From positions 105,955,606 through 106,019,605 of the forward strand of contig CM069441.1 in assembly GCA_035610835.1 (NCBI GenBank): a stretch of 64,000 nucleotides of DNA, read 5' to 3'. Below, piece after piece: positions 20,300-33,254 of the stretch. Under the pieces are notes generated by a model. That model had not been told where the DNA came from. It ran no database searches and was given only the letters and a program-made list of their open reading frames with translations. The first letter of the stretch is position 1. Each line of letters opens with the position of its first letter. The position numbers were made by a program, and so were the translations under genes. This DNA is from Ophiura sarsii (taxonomy: Eukaryota; Echinodermata; Ophiuroidea; Amphilepidida; Ophiuridae).

Positions 20300-20712
20300 G
20301 ATACTCACGGAAGTACGAGACACTTCCATACTTCCATGATAACCGGCTAATTGTTGGCTGTGACTGAATTCAAAATTTTACTCTCCACGTTACTTTTGAA
20401 TTTAGCGCCACTTATTATCCATAACGTGATTGCTGTTTTATATAGGGATATGTACATGTACATGCACAATGCTGTCTCGCGCCGAGCGCGCGGCAAGCTA
20501 ACGCACCTGTTGGCATTGTTAGAAATTCGAACGCGGATAATAGAGCTCGCACCAAAGTACCTGTGATGTTCTCGCTGTAAATAATGAATTAAAAACTTTT
20601 CGCTATCTTCAAAATATTGTTTTAAAATAATGTTGAGACTTCAGCATTTTTATATACTTAATTGATTTTTAATATTTTTTTGAATCTATAAACATTTGTT
20701 GTTTATAACAAT
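20300..20712. other. GC-richer island of the monomer (representative, monomer 1)
   Basis: It includes TATATAGGGATATGTACATG, CTCGCGCCGAGCGCGCGGC and TTCGAACGCGGATAATAGAG, and is almost invariant in monomers 1-16. A 71-codon frame (20351-20566) spans it, with a hydrophobic stretch (LLSTLLLNLAPLIIH), but it opens at TTG rather than ATG. In monomer 17 that frame acquires an in-frame TAA and several replacement changes, so coding is doubtful. TATA-like and palindromic GC motifs make a promoter or structured RNA conceivable. No tRNA, 5S or snRNA matches could be built. Confidence 0.5.
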
Positions 20713-21057
20713 TTAGTCAACATTGTTTAAATTTTAAACAACATTGGTAAAATATATGATTTTCATAAATTTAACCAATAATTGTTTAAAATTTAACCAA
20801 AATTGTGCAAAAATATGTTCAACAACTGTTGAGCGATGTTTAAAAGAACATGTTTTAAACAACTTGTTGAGAAATTATTCAACGTTGTTTAAAACATGCT
20901 CTTTTAAACAACTGTTAGGTAACCGGTGAATCGCTCAACAGTTGTTTGACATATTTTTGCGTAATGTTGGTTAAATTTTAAACAACTATTGGTCAAATTT
21001 ATGAAAATCAAAGTTTACTTAACCAATGTTGTTTAAAATTTAAACAATGTTGGCTAA
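20713..21057. mobile_element. Large TTTAAAC palindrome (representative, monomer 1)
   Basis: The left arm starts TTAGTCAACATTGTTTAAAT and the right arm ends with its near complement TTTAAACAATGTTGGCTAA. Arms are ~170-190 bp and share ATTTTCATAAATTT/AAATTTATGAAAAT and TTGAGCGAT/ATCGCTCAA. The left arm has a ~20-bp deletion after GAGCGAT compared with the copy in monomer 0. No ORF. It is a MITE or foldback element trapped in the satellite unit. Confidence 0.75.
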
Positions 21058-21099
21058 TTTTTTTTAAACAACATTTTTTTAAACAGTGTTTTAACAGTG

Positions 21100-21100
21100 T

Positions 21101-21177
<77 letters not shown>

Positions 21178-21180
21178 ACA
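21100..21180. repeat. CAA microsatellite (representative, monomer 1)
   Basis: About 24 CAA triplets, identical in extent to the copy in monomer 7. Other monomers have roughly 8 to 16. It follows the palindrome and gives the poly-leucine minus-strand frames seen in every unit, which are not genes. Confidence 0.95.
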
Positions 21181-21242
21181 ACAATTACAACTAATTAAAC
21201 CAACATTAAATCTCTGTAGGTCCCATTTAGCAATATCGGGTT

Positions 21243-21485
21243 TTAACACTTTCCACGCGGCAGGCGTCTGCAGACGACAATCCAAAATACCAAAAAATGT
21301 TTCAAAAATGTCAACATTATTGAATGTTATTTGCAATAACTATGGGAAATGCATTCAAATAGTACAAACGTGCCTAGTATTGTTTGTTCAGTTATCCTTG
21401 GGGATACACTGAAAGTTAGGAAAGGTTTCTGAAAAATCTGTTTTGTACCGTGGTGTTAAACCAATAGCCGCGTGGAAAGTGTTAA
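21243..21485. mobile_element. piggyBac-like MITE between TTAA sites (representative, monomer 1)
   Basis: TTAA at 21243-21246 and 21482-21485 bracket 235 bp whose ends are perfect 15-bp inverted repeats: CACTTTCCACGCGGC and GCCGCGTGGAAAGTG. TTAA target duplication is the piggyBac hallmark. There is no transposase, so any mobilisation was in trans. The unoccupied site is preserved in monomer 0 (GGGTTTTAAGATTTTT at 19164). Every full monomer has one copy. Copies from monomer 3 on have an internal expansion of TATTTGCAATAACTA, and from monomer 4 on also AAGTT. Confidence 0.85.
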
Positions 21486-21530
21486 GATTTTTACTAGTTC
21501 GCTAAATGGATAATTTATCGCGCTTCAATT

Positions 21531-22460
21531 AACTGGGCTAAAATCAGTACTTTTTATTAAAAAAATACATTTTTTAACTTTGACCTCTACTTTCAAAGGA
21601 ACGATGACTATGTATACACTCTTTTTTATACTCAGCAAATTTTCCATTTTGTCTTGAATCATATCACGAAATGTGGAGACAATTGCTTGCACATTATGCT
21701 CTGTATGTTCCATTTAGTGATGTCGGGTTTTAAGATTTTTTACTTAGTTGCGCGCTTCGTTGTCTCAGAATCTCCTGACATAGATTTTTGAATTCAAGTA
21801 AAATTCTGGTGTTTTCTTAACTCTGAACATAAATCTTAGGTCAAATTGAATAGCTAACACTTCAAGGGTGCCATTCATAATATCAAAATTTAAAAACAAT
21901 GCTATTCTTAACACTTTCCACGCGGCAGACAGGCGTGGTTAAGCATTCAAATCGCTCGAACTTGACTAATATCAGTACCTTTTAATACAAAAATACATTT
22001 TTGAACTTGGACCTCTACTTTCAAAGGAACGATGACTATGTATACACTCTTTTTTATACTCCGCAAATTTCCAATTTTGTCTTGAATCATATCACGAAAT
22101 GTGGAGACAATTGCTTGCGTATAAGGCTCTGTATGTCCCATTTAGTCATGTCGGGTTTTAAGACTTTTTACTATATTTTTAGGCGTGCGTACAAATTACT
22201 CGTAGGCCTACTTGCCTTAAATCCTCAATTTTACAGCGGCAAAATTCGGTAGCCTGTCGACGGTATTATTTGTATCCACTTGAACCCCTACACCGCCCCT
22301 GACCCCTTCCCAGAGTTCGACACATCATAGCACGCCATATACTAATGGGGCCCGACTGCATCGATACTGATTTTTTTTCTTGATTTTTTTTTTTTAAATT
22401 TTTTTTTTTTTTTTTTTTAAATTGACCTCAACTTTATCTAAATTTAATATCAATATAAGC
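21531..22460. repeat. Two diverged sub-repeats plus T-rich tail (representative, monomer 1)
   Basis: Two ~420-bp and ~400-bp sub-repeats share CTCTACTTTCAAAGGAACGA, CATATCACGAAATGTGGA and CATTTAG..ATGTCGGGTTTTAA. A third fragment of the same phrase precedes the piggyBac-like element, so the monomer arose from an older ~420-bp tandem. The second sub-repeat ends in TGCATCGATACTGATTTTTT and a T tract of varying length. Confidence 0.8.
21908..21942. mobile_element. 27-bp TTAA-bounded relic of the piggyBac-like element
   Basis: TTAA (21908-21911), then CACTTTCCACGCGGCAGACA, then GGCGTGG, then TTAA (21939-21942). The first 17 bases equal the left end of the 235-bp element. The inner CCACGC/GCGTGG is inverted. 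It is present once per monomer; related positions in monomer 0 (18036-18060, 19355-19380) lack it. It is either an extreme internal deletion or a TTAA-targeted end fragment. Confidence 0.65.
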
Positions 22461-25400
22461 GATACTCACGCAAGTACGAGACACTTCCATACTTCCATGA
22501 TAACCGGCTAATTGTTGGCTGTGACTGAATTCAAAATTTTACTCTCCACGTTACTTTTGAATTTAGCGCCACTTATTATCCATACCGTGATTGCTGTTTT
22601 ATATAGGGATATGTACATGTACATGCACAATGCTGTCTCGCGCCGAGCGCGCGGCAAGCTAACGCACCTGTTGGCATTGTTAGAAATTCGAACGCGGATA
22701 ATAGAGCTCGCACCAAAGTACCTGTGATGTTCTCGCTGTAAATAATGAATTAAACACTTTTCGCTATCTTCAAAATATTGTTTTAAAATAATGTTGAGAC
22801 TTCAGCATTTTTATATACTTAATTGATTTTTAATATTTTTTTTGAATCTATAAACATTTGTTGTTTAAAACAATTTAGTCAACATTATTTAAATTTTAAA
22901 CAACATTGGTAAAATATACTTTGATTTTCATAAATTTAACCACTAATTGTTTAAAATTTAACCAAAATTGTGCAAAAATATGTTCAACAACTGTTGAGCG
23001 ATGTTTAAAGAACATGTTTTAAACATCTTGTTAAGAAATTATTCAACGTTGTTTAAAACATGCTCTTTTAAACAACTGTTAGTTAACCGGTGAATCGCAC
23101 AACAGTTGTTTAACATATTTTTGCGTAATGTTGGTTAAATTTAAACAACTATTGGTTAAATTTATGAAAATCAAAGTTTATTTAACCAATGTTGTTTAAA
23201 ATTTAAACAATGTTGGCTAATTTTTTTTAAACAACATTTTTTTAAACAGTGTTTTAACAGTGTAACAAAAACAACAACAACAACAACAACAACAACAAAC
23301 AACAATTACAACTTAAACCAACAACAAATCTCTGTTGGTCCCATTTAGCAATGTCGGGTTTTAACACTTTCCACGCGGCAGGCGTCTGCAGACGACAATC
23401 CAAAATACCAAAAAATGTTTCAAAAATGTCAACATTATTGAATGTTATTTGCAATATTTGCAATAACTATGGGAAATGCATTCAAATAGTACAAACGTGC
23501 CTAGTATTGTTTGTTCAGTTATCCTTGGGGATACACTGAAAGTTGAAAGTTAGGAAAGGTTTCTGAAAAATCTGTTTTGTACCGTGGTGTTAAACCAATA
23601 GCCGCGTGGAAAGTGTTAAGATTTTTACTAGTTCGCTAAATGGATAATTTATCGCGCTTCAATTAACTGGGCTAAAATCAGTACTTTTTATTTAAAAAAT
23701 ACATTTTTGAACTTTGACCTCTACTTTCAAAGGAACGATGACTATGTATACACTCTTTTTTATACTCAGCAAATTTTCCATTTTGTCATATCACGAAATG
23801 TGGAGACAATTGCTTGCACATTATGCTCTGTATGTTCCATTTAGTGATGTCGGGTTTTAAGATTTTTTACTTAGTTGCGCGCTTCGTTGTCTCAGAATCT
23901 CCTGACATAGATTTTTGAATTCAAGTAAAATTCTGGTGTTTTCTTAACTCTGAACATAAATCTTAGGTCAAATTGAATAGCTAACACTTCAAGGGTGCCA
24001 TTCATAATATTAAAATTTAAAAACAATGCTATTCTTAACACTTTCCACGCGGCAGACAGGCGTGGTTAAGCATTCAAATCGCTCGAACTTGACTAAAATC
24101 AGTACCTTTTAATACAAAAATACATTTTTGAACTTGGACCTCTACTTTCAAAGGAACGATGACTATGTATACACTCTTTTTTATACTCCGCAAATTTCCA
24201 ATTTTGTCTTGAATCATATCACGAAATGTGGAGACAATTGCTTGCGTATTAGGCTCTGTATGTCCCATTTAGTCATGTCGGGTTTTAAGACTTTTTACTA
24301 TATTTTTAGGCGTGCGTACAAATTACTCGTAGGCCTACTTGCCTTAAATCCTCAATTTTACAGCGGCAAAATTCGGTAGCCTGTCGACGGTATTATTTTC
24401 TATCCACTTGAATCCCTACACCGCCCCTGACCCCTTCCCAGAGTTCGACACATCATAGCATGCCATATACTAATGGGGCCCGACTGCATCGATACTGATT
24501 TTTTTTCTTGATTTTTTTTTTTTTAATTTTTTTTTTAAATTTTTTTTTAAATTGACCTCAACTTTATTTAAATTTAATATCAATATAAGCGATACTCACG
24601 GAAGTACGAGACACTTCCATACGTCCATGATAACCGGCTAATTGTTGGCTGTGACTGAATTCAAAATTTTACTCTCCACGTTACTTTTGAATTTAGCGCC
24701 ACTTATTATCCATACCGTGATTGCTGTTTTATATAGGGATATGTACATGTACATGCACAATGCTGTCTCGCGCCGAGCGCGCGGCAAGCTAACGCACCTG
24801 TTGGCATTGTTAGAAATTCGAACGCGGATAATAGAGCTCGCACCAAAGTACCTGTGATGTTCTCGCTGTAAATAATGAATTAAACACTTTTCGCTATCTT
24901 CAAAATATTGTTTTAAAATAATGTTGAGACTTCAGCATTTTTATATACTTAATTGATTTTTAATATTTTTTTTGAATCTATAAACATTTGTTGTTTAAAA
25001 CAATTTAGTCAACATTGTTTAAATTTTAAACAACATTGGTAAAATATACTTTGATTTTCATAAATTTAACCACTAATTGTTTAAAATTTAACCAAAATTG
25101 TGCAAAAATATGTTCAACAACTGTTGAGCGATGTTTAAAAGAACATGTTTTAAACATCTTGTTAAGAAATTATTCAACGTTGTTTAAAACATGCTCTTTT
25201 AAACAACTGTTAGTTAACCGGTGAATCGCACAACAGTTGTTTAACATATTTTTGCGTAATGTTGGTTAAATTTAAACAACTATTGGTTAAATTTATGAAA
25301 ATCAAAGTTTATTTAACCAATGTTGTTTAAAATTTAAACAATGTTGGCTAATTTTTTTTAAACAACATTTTTTTAAACAGTGTTTTAACAGTGTAACAAA

Positions 25401-28400
25401 AACAACAACAACAACAACAACAACAAACAACAATTACAACTTAAACCAACAACAAATCTCTGTAGGTCCCATTTAGCAATGTCGGGTTTTAACACTTTCC
25501 ACGCGGCAGGCGTCTGCAGACGACAATCCAAAATACCAAAAAATGTTTCAAAAATGTCAACATTATTGAATGTTATTTGCAATATTTGCAATAACTAATA
25601 TTTGCAATAACTATGGGAAATGCATTCAAATAGTACAAACGTGCCTAGTATTGTTTGTTCAGTTATCCTTGGGGATACACTGAAAGTTAGGAAAGGTTTC
25701 TGAAAAATCTGTTTTGTACCGTGGTGTTAAACCAATAGCCGCGTGGAAAGTGTTAAGATTTTTACTAGTTCGCTAAATGGATAATTTATCGCGCTTCAAT
25801 TAACTGGGCTAAAATCAGTACTTTTTATTAAAAAAATACATTTTTTAACTTTGACCTCTACTTTCAAAGGAACGATGACTATGTATACACTCTTTTTTAT
25901 ACTCAGCAAATTTTCCATTTTGTCTTGAATCATATCACGAAATGTGGAGACAATTGCTTGCACATTATGCTCTGTATGTTCCATTTAGTGATGTCGGGTT
26001 TTAAGATTTTTTACTTAGTTGCGCGCTTCGTTGTCTCAGAATCTCCTGACATAGATTTTTGAATTCAAGTAAAATTCTGGTGTTTTCTTTACTCTGAACA
26101 TAAATCTTAGGTCAAATTGAATAGCTAATACTTCAAGGGTGCCATTCATAATATCAAAATTTAAAAACAATGCTATTCTTAACACTTTCCACGCGGCAGA
26201 CAGGCGTGGTTAAGCATTCAAATCGCTCGAACTTGACTAAAATCAGTACTTGCCTTAAATCCTTTTAATACAAAAATACATTTTTGAACTTGGACCTCTA
26301 CTTTCAAAGGAACGATGACTATGTATACACTCTTTTTTATACTCCGCAAATTTCCAATTTTGTCTTGAATCATATCACGAAATGTGGAGACAATTGCTTG
26401 CGTATTAGGCTCTGTATGTCCCATTTAGTCATGTCGGGTTTTAAGACTTTTTACTATATTTTTAGGCGTGCGTACAAATTACTCGTAGGCCTACTTGCCT
26501 TAAATCCTCAATTTTACAGCGGCAAAATTCGGTAGCCTGTCGACGGTATTATTTCTATCCACTTGAACCCCTACACCGCCCCCTGACCACTTCCCAGAGT
26601 TCGACACATCATAGCACGCCATATACTAATGGGGCCCGACTGCATCGATACTGATTTTTTTTCTTGATTTTTTGTTTTTTTAAATATTTTTTTTATTTTT
26701 TTTAAATTGACCTCAACTTTATTTAAATTTAATATCAATATAAGCGATACTCACGCAAGTACGAGACACTTCCATACTTCCATGATAACCGGCTAATTGT
26801 TGGCTGTGACTGAATTCAAAATGTTACTCTCCACGTTACTTTTGAATTTAGCGCCACTTATTATCCATACCGTGATTGCTGTTTTATATAGGGATATGTA
26901 CATGTACATGCACAATGCTGTCTCGCGCCGAGCGCGCGGCAAGCTAACGCACCTGTTGGCATTGTTAGAAATTCGAACGCGGATAATAGAGCTCGCACCA
27001 AAGTACCTGTGATGTTCTCGCTGTAAATAATGAATTAAACACTTTTCGCTATCTTCAAAATATTGTTTTAAAATAATGTTGAGACTTCAGCATTTTTATA
27101 TACTTAATTGATTTTTAATATTTTTTTTGAATCTATAAACATTTGTTGTTTAAAAAAATTTAGTCAACATTGTTTAAATTTTAAACAACATTGGTAAAAT
27201 ATACTTTGATTTTCATAAATTTAACCACTAATTGTTTAAAATTTAACCAAAATTGTGCAAAAATATGTTCAACAACTGTTGAGCGATGTTTAAAAGAACA
27301 TGTTTTAAACATCTTGTTAAGAAATTATTCAACGTTGTTTAAAACATGCTCTTTTAAACAACTGTTAGTTAACCGGTGAATCGCACAACAGTTGTTTAAC
27401 ATATTTTTGCGTAATGTTGGTTAAATTTAAACAACTATTGGTTAAATTTATGAAAATCAAAGTTTATTTAACCAATGTTGTTTAAAATTTAAACAATGTT
27501 GGCTAATTTTTTTTAAACAACATTTTTTTAAACAGTGTTTTAACAGTGTAACAAAAACAACAACAACAACAACAACAACAACAAACAACAATTACAACTT
27601 AAACCAACAACAAATCTCTGTAGGTCCCATTTAGCAATGTCGGGTTTTAACACTTTCCACGCGGCAGGCGTCTGCAGACGACAATCCAAAATACCAAAAA
27701 ATGTTTCAAAAATGTCAACATTATTGAATGTTATTTGCAATATTTGCAATAACTAATATTTGCAATAACTATGGGAAATGCATTCAAATAGTACAAACGT
27801 GCCTAGTATTGTTTGTTCAGTTATCCTTGGGGATACACTGAAAGTTAGGAAAGGTTTAAGTTCTGAAAAATCTGTTTTGTACCGTGGTGTTAAACCAATA
27901 GCCGCGTGGAAAGTGTTAAGATTTTTACTAGTTCGCTAAATGGATAATTTATCGCGCTTCAATTAACTGGGCTAAAATCAGTACTTTTTATTAAAAAAAT
28001 ACATTTTTGAACTTTGACCTCTACTTTCAAAGGAACGATGACTATGTATACACTCTTTTTTATACTCAGCAAATTTTCCATTTTGTCTTGAATCATATCA
28101 CGAAATGTGGACACAATTGCTTGCACATTATGCTCTGTATGTTCCATTTAGTGATGTCGGGTTTTAAGATTTTTTACTTAGTTGCGCGCTTCGTTGTCTC
28201 AGAATCTCCTGACATAGATTTTTGAATTCAAGTAAAATTCTGGTGTTTTCTTAACTCTGAACATAAATCTTAGGTCAAATTGAATAGCTAATACTTCAAG
28301 GGTGCCATTCATAATATCAAAATTTAAAAACAATGCTATTCTTAACACTTTCCACGCGGCAGACAGGCGTGGTTAAGCATTCAAATCGCTCGAACTTGAC

Positions 28401-29720
28401 TAAAATCAGTACTTGCCTTAAATCCTTTTAATACAAAAATACATTTTTGAACTTGGACCTCTACTTTCAAAGGAACGATGACTATGTATAATACACTCTT
28501 TTTTATACTCCGCAAATTTCCAATTTTGTCTTGAATCATATCACGAAATGTGGAGACAATTGCTTGCGTATTAGGCTCTGTATGTCCCATTTAGTCATGT
28601 CGGGTCTTAAGACTTTTTACTATATTTTTAGGCGTGCGTACAAATTACTCGTAGGCCTACTTACCTTAAATCCTCAATTTTACAGCGGCAAAATTCGGTA
28701 GCCTGTCGACGGTATTATTTCTATCCACTTGAACCCCTACACCGCCCCTGACCCCTTCCCAGAGTTCGACACATCATAGCACGCCATATACTAATGGGGC
28801 CCGACTGCATCGATACTGATTTTTTTTCTTGATTTTTTGTTTTTTTAAATATTTTTTTTAATTTTTTTTAAATTGACCTCAACTTCATTTAAATTTAATA
28901 TCAATATAAGCGATACTCACGCAAGTACGAGACACTTCCATACTTCCATGATAACCGGCTAATTGTTGGCTGTGACTGAATTCAAAATTTTACTCTCCAC
29001 GTTACTTTTGAATTTAGCGCCACTTATTATCCATACCGTGATTGCTGTTTTATATAGGGATATGTACATGTACATGCACAATGCTGTCTCGCGCCGAGCG
29101 CGCGGCAAGCTAACGCACCTGTTGGCATTGTTAGAAATTCGAACGCGGATAATAGAGCTCGCACCAAAGTACCTGTGATGTTCTCGCTGTAAATAATGAA
29201 TTAAACACTTTTCGCTATCTTCAAAATATTGTTTTAAAATAATGTTGAGACTTCAGCATTTTTATATACTTAATTGATTTTTAATTTTTTTTTTGAATCT
29301 ATAAACATTTGTTGTTTAAAACAATTTAGTCAACATTGTTTAAATTTTAAACAACATTGGTAAAATATACTTTGATTTTCATAAATTTAACCACTAATTG
29401 TTTAAAATTTAACCGAAATTGTGCAAAAATATGTTCAACAACTGTTGAGCGATGTTTAAAAGAACATGTTTTAAACATCTTGTTAAGAAATTATTCAACG
29501 TTGTTTAAAACATGCTCTTTTAAACAACTGTTAGTTAACCGGTGAATCGCACAACAGTTGTTTAACATATTTTTGCGTAATGTTGGTTAAATTTAAACAA
29601 CTATTGGTTAAATTTATGAAAATCAAAGTTTATTTAACCAATGTTGTTTAAAATTTAAACAATGTTGGCTAATTGTTTTTAAACAACATTTTTTTAAACA
29701 GTGTTTTAACAGTGTAACAA

Positions 29721-29762
<42 letters not shown>

Positions 29763-31895
29763 ACAACAATTACAACTTAAACCAACAACAAATCTCTGTA
29801 GGTCCCATTTAGCAATGTCGGGTTTTAACACTTTCCACGCGGCAGGCGTCTGCAGACGACAATCCAAAATACCAAAAAATGTTTCAAAAATGTCAACATT
29901 ATTGAATGTTATTTGCAATATTTGCAATAACTAATATTTGCAATAACTATGGGAAATGCATTCAAATAGTACAAACGTGCCTAGTATTGTTTGTTCAGTT
30001 ATCCTTGGGGATACACTGAAAGTTAGGAAAGGTTTAAGTTCTGAAAAATCCGTTTTGTACCGTGGTGTTAAACCAATAGCCGCGTGGAAAGTGTTAAGAT
30101 TTTTACTAGTTCGCTAAATGGATAATTTATCGCGCTTCAATTAACTGGGCTAAAATCAGTACTTTTTATTAAAAAAATACATTTTTGAACTTTGACCTCT
30201 ACTTTCAAAGGAACGATGACTATGTATACACTCTTTTTTATACTCAGCAAATTTTCCATTTTGTCTTGAATCATATCACGAAATGTGGACACAATTGCTT
30301 GCACATTATGCTCTGTATGTTCCATTTAGTGATGTCGGGTTTTAAGATTTTTTACTTAGTTGCGCGCTTCGTTGTCTCAGAATCTCCTGACATAGATTTT
30401 TGAATTCAAGTAAAATTCTGGTGTTTTCTTAACTCTGAACATAAATCTTAGGTCAAATTGAATAGCTAATACTTCAAGGGTGCCATTCATAATATCAAAA
30501 TTTAAAAACAATGCTATTCTTAACACTTTCCACGCGGCAGACAGGCGTGGTTAAGCATTCAAATCGCTCGAACTTGACTAAAATCAGTACTTGCCTTAAA
30601 TCCTTTTAATACAAAAATACATTTTTGAACTTGGACCTCTACTTTCAAAGGAACGATGACTATGTATACACTCTTTTTTATACTCCGCAAATTTCCAATT
30701 TTGTCTTGAATCATATCACGAAATGTGGAGACAATTGCTTGCGTATTAGGCTCTGTATGTCCCATTTAGTCATGTCGGGTTTTAAGACTTTTTACTATAT
30801 TTTTAGGCGTGCGTACAAATTACTCGTAGGCCTACTTGCCTTAAATCCTCAATTTTACAGCGGCAAAATTCGGTAGCCTGTCGACGGTATTATTTCTATC
30901 CACTTGAACCCCTACACCGCCCCCTGACCCCTTCCCAGAGTTCGACACATCATAGCACGCCATATACTAATGGGGCCCGACTGCATCGATACTGATTTTT
31001 TTTCTTGATTTTTTGTTTTTTTAAATTTTTTTTTAAATTTTTTTTAAATTGACCTCAACTTTATTTAAATTTAATATCAATATAAGCGATACTCACGCAA
31101 GTACGAGACACTTCCATACTTCCATGATAACCGGCTAATTGTTGGCTGTGACTGAATTCAAAATTTTACTCTCCACGTTACTTTTGAATTTAGCGCCACT
31201 TATTATCCATACCGTGATTGCTGTTTTATATAGGGATATGTACATGTACATGCACAATGCTGTCTCGCGCCGAGCGCGCGGCAAGCTAACGCACCTGTTG
31301 GCATTGTTAGAAATTCGAACGCGGATAATAGAGCTCGCACCAAAGTACCTGTGATGTTCTCGCTGTAAATAATGAATTAAACACTTTTCGCTATCTTCAA
31401 AATATTGTTTTAAAATAATGTTGAGACTTCAGCATTTTTATATACTTAATTGATTTTTAATATTTTTTTTGAATCTATAAACATTTGTTGTTTAAAACAA
31501 TTTAGTCAACATTGTTTAAATTTTAAACAACATTGGTAAAATATACTTTGATTTTCATAAATTTAACCACTAATTGTTTAAAATTTAACCAAAATTGTGC
31601 AAAAATATGTTCAACAACTGTTGAGCGATGTTTAAAAGAACATGTTTTAAACATCTTGTTAAGAAATTATTCAACGTTGTTTAAAACATGCTCTTTTAAA
31701 CAACTGTTAGTTAACCGGTGAATCGCACAACAGTTGTTTAACATATTTTTGCGTAATGTTGGTTAAATTTAAACAACTATTGGTTAAATTTATGAAAATC
31801 AAAGTTTATTTAACCAATGTTGTTTAAAATTTAAACAATGTTGGCTAATTTTTTTTAAACAACATTTTTTTAAACAGTGTTTTAACAGTGTAACA

Positions 31896-31931
<36 letters not shown>

Positions 31932-33254
31932 ACAACAATTACAACTTAAACCAACAACAAATCTCTGTAGGTCCCATTTAGCAATGTCGGGTTTTAACAC
32001 TTTCCACGCGGCAGGCGTCTGCAGACGACAATCCAAAATACCAAAAAATGTTTCAAAAATGTCAACATTATTGAATGTTATTTGCAATATTTGCAATAAC
32101 TAATATTTGCAATAACTATGGGAAATGCATTCAAATAGTACAAACGTGCCTAGTATTGTTTGTTCAGTTATCCTTGGGGATACACTGAAAGTTAGGAAAG
32201 GTTTAAGTTCTGAAAAATCCGTTTTGTACCGTGGTGTTAAACCAATAGCCGCGTGGAAAGTGTTAAGATTTTTACTAGTTCGCTAAATGGATAATTTATC
32301 GCGCTTCAATTAACTGGGCTAAAATCAGTACTTTTTATTAAAAAAATACATTTTTGAACTTTGACCTCTACTTTCAAAGGAACGATGACTATGTATACAC
32401 TCTTTTTTATACTCAGCAAATTTTCCATTTTGTCTTGAATCATATCACGAAATGTGGACACAATTGCTTGCACATTATGCTCTGTATGTTCCATTTAGTG
32501 ATGTCGGGTTTTAAGATTTTTTACTTAGTTGCGCGCTTCGTTGTCTCAGAATCTCCTGACATAGATTTTTGAATTCAAGTAAAATTCTGGTGTTTTCTTA
32601 ACTCTGAACATAAATCTTAGGTCAAATTGAATAGCTAATACTTCAAGGGTGCCATTCATAATATCAAAATTTAAAAACAATGCTATTCTTAACACTTTCC
32701 ACGCGGCAGACAGGCGTGGTTAAGCATTCAAATCGCTCGAACTTGACTAAAATCAGTACTTGCCTTAAATCCTTTTAATACAAAAATACATTTTTGAACT
32801 TGGACCTCTACTTTCAAAGGAACGATGACTATGTATACACTTTTTTTTATACTCCGCAAATTTCCAATTTTGTCTTGAATCATATCACGAAATGTGGAGA
32901 CAATTGCTTGCGTATTAGGCTCTGTATGTCCCATTTAGTCATGTCGGGTTTTAAGATTTTTTACTAAATTTTTAGGCGTGCGTACAAATTACTCGTAGGC
33001 CTACTTGCCTTAAATCCTCAATTTTACAGCGGCAAAATTCGGTAGCCTGTCGACGGTATTATTTCTATCCACTTGAACCCCTACACCACCCCCTGACCCC
33101 TCCCAGAGTTCGACACATCATAGCACGCCATATACTAATGGGGCCCGACTGCATCGATACTGATTTTTTTTCCTGATTTTTTTTTCTTCTTGATTTTTTT
33201 AAATTTTTTTTTAAATTGACCTCAACTTTATTTAAATTTAATATCAATATAAGC

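Larger units (their letters stand above)
20300..33254. repeat. Higher-order block 1: monomers 1-6 (12,955 bp)
   Basis: Monomer lengths are 2161, 2130, 2155, 2166, 2176 and 2167. Monomer 1 has the longest CAA tract; 2 lacks TTGAATC in one sub-repeat; 4 onward carry AAGTT inside GGTTTAAGTTCTG; 5 has an island-side T-tract change and ACCGAAATTGTG; 6 has CACTTTTTTTTATACTCC. The order of these marks is repeated exactly in block 2. The final ~310 bp switch to the monomer-0 type (ACTAAATTTTTAGG, CACCACCCCCTGACC), marking the recombination point. Confidence 0.93.

Noticed and set aside
20351..20566. A 71-codon frame conserved in every macrosatellite monomer
   Set aside because: It starts at TTG, its conservation equals that of the surrounding DNA, and the edge unit has an in-frame stop and replacement changes. 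There is no evidence of selection on protein.
21091..21336. Minus-strand frames with poly-leucine runs in each monomer
   Set aside because: They are the CAA microsatellite read on the other strand.
22001..22252. Recurrent 72- and 83-codon plus-strand frames (NLDLYFQRNDDYVYTLFYT type)
   Set aside because: They start at TTG in the two diverged sub-repeats of the satellite unit and track repeat copies. No domain is recognised.
22620..22740. tRNA-like or snRNA-like gene in the monomer island (TTCGAACGCGG, GCACCA)
   Set aside because: The TTCGAAC is not in a 5-bp T stem, no matching A box or acceptor stem exists and no Sm site was found.
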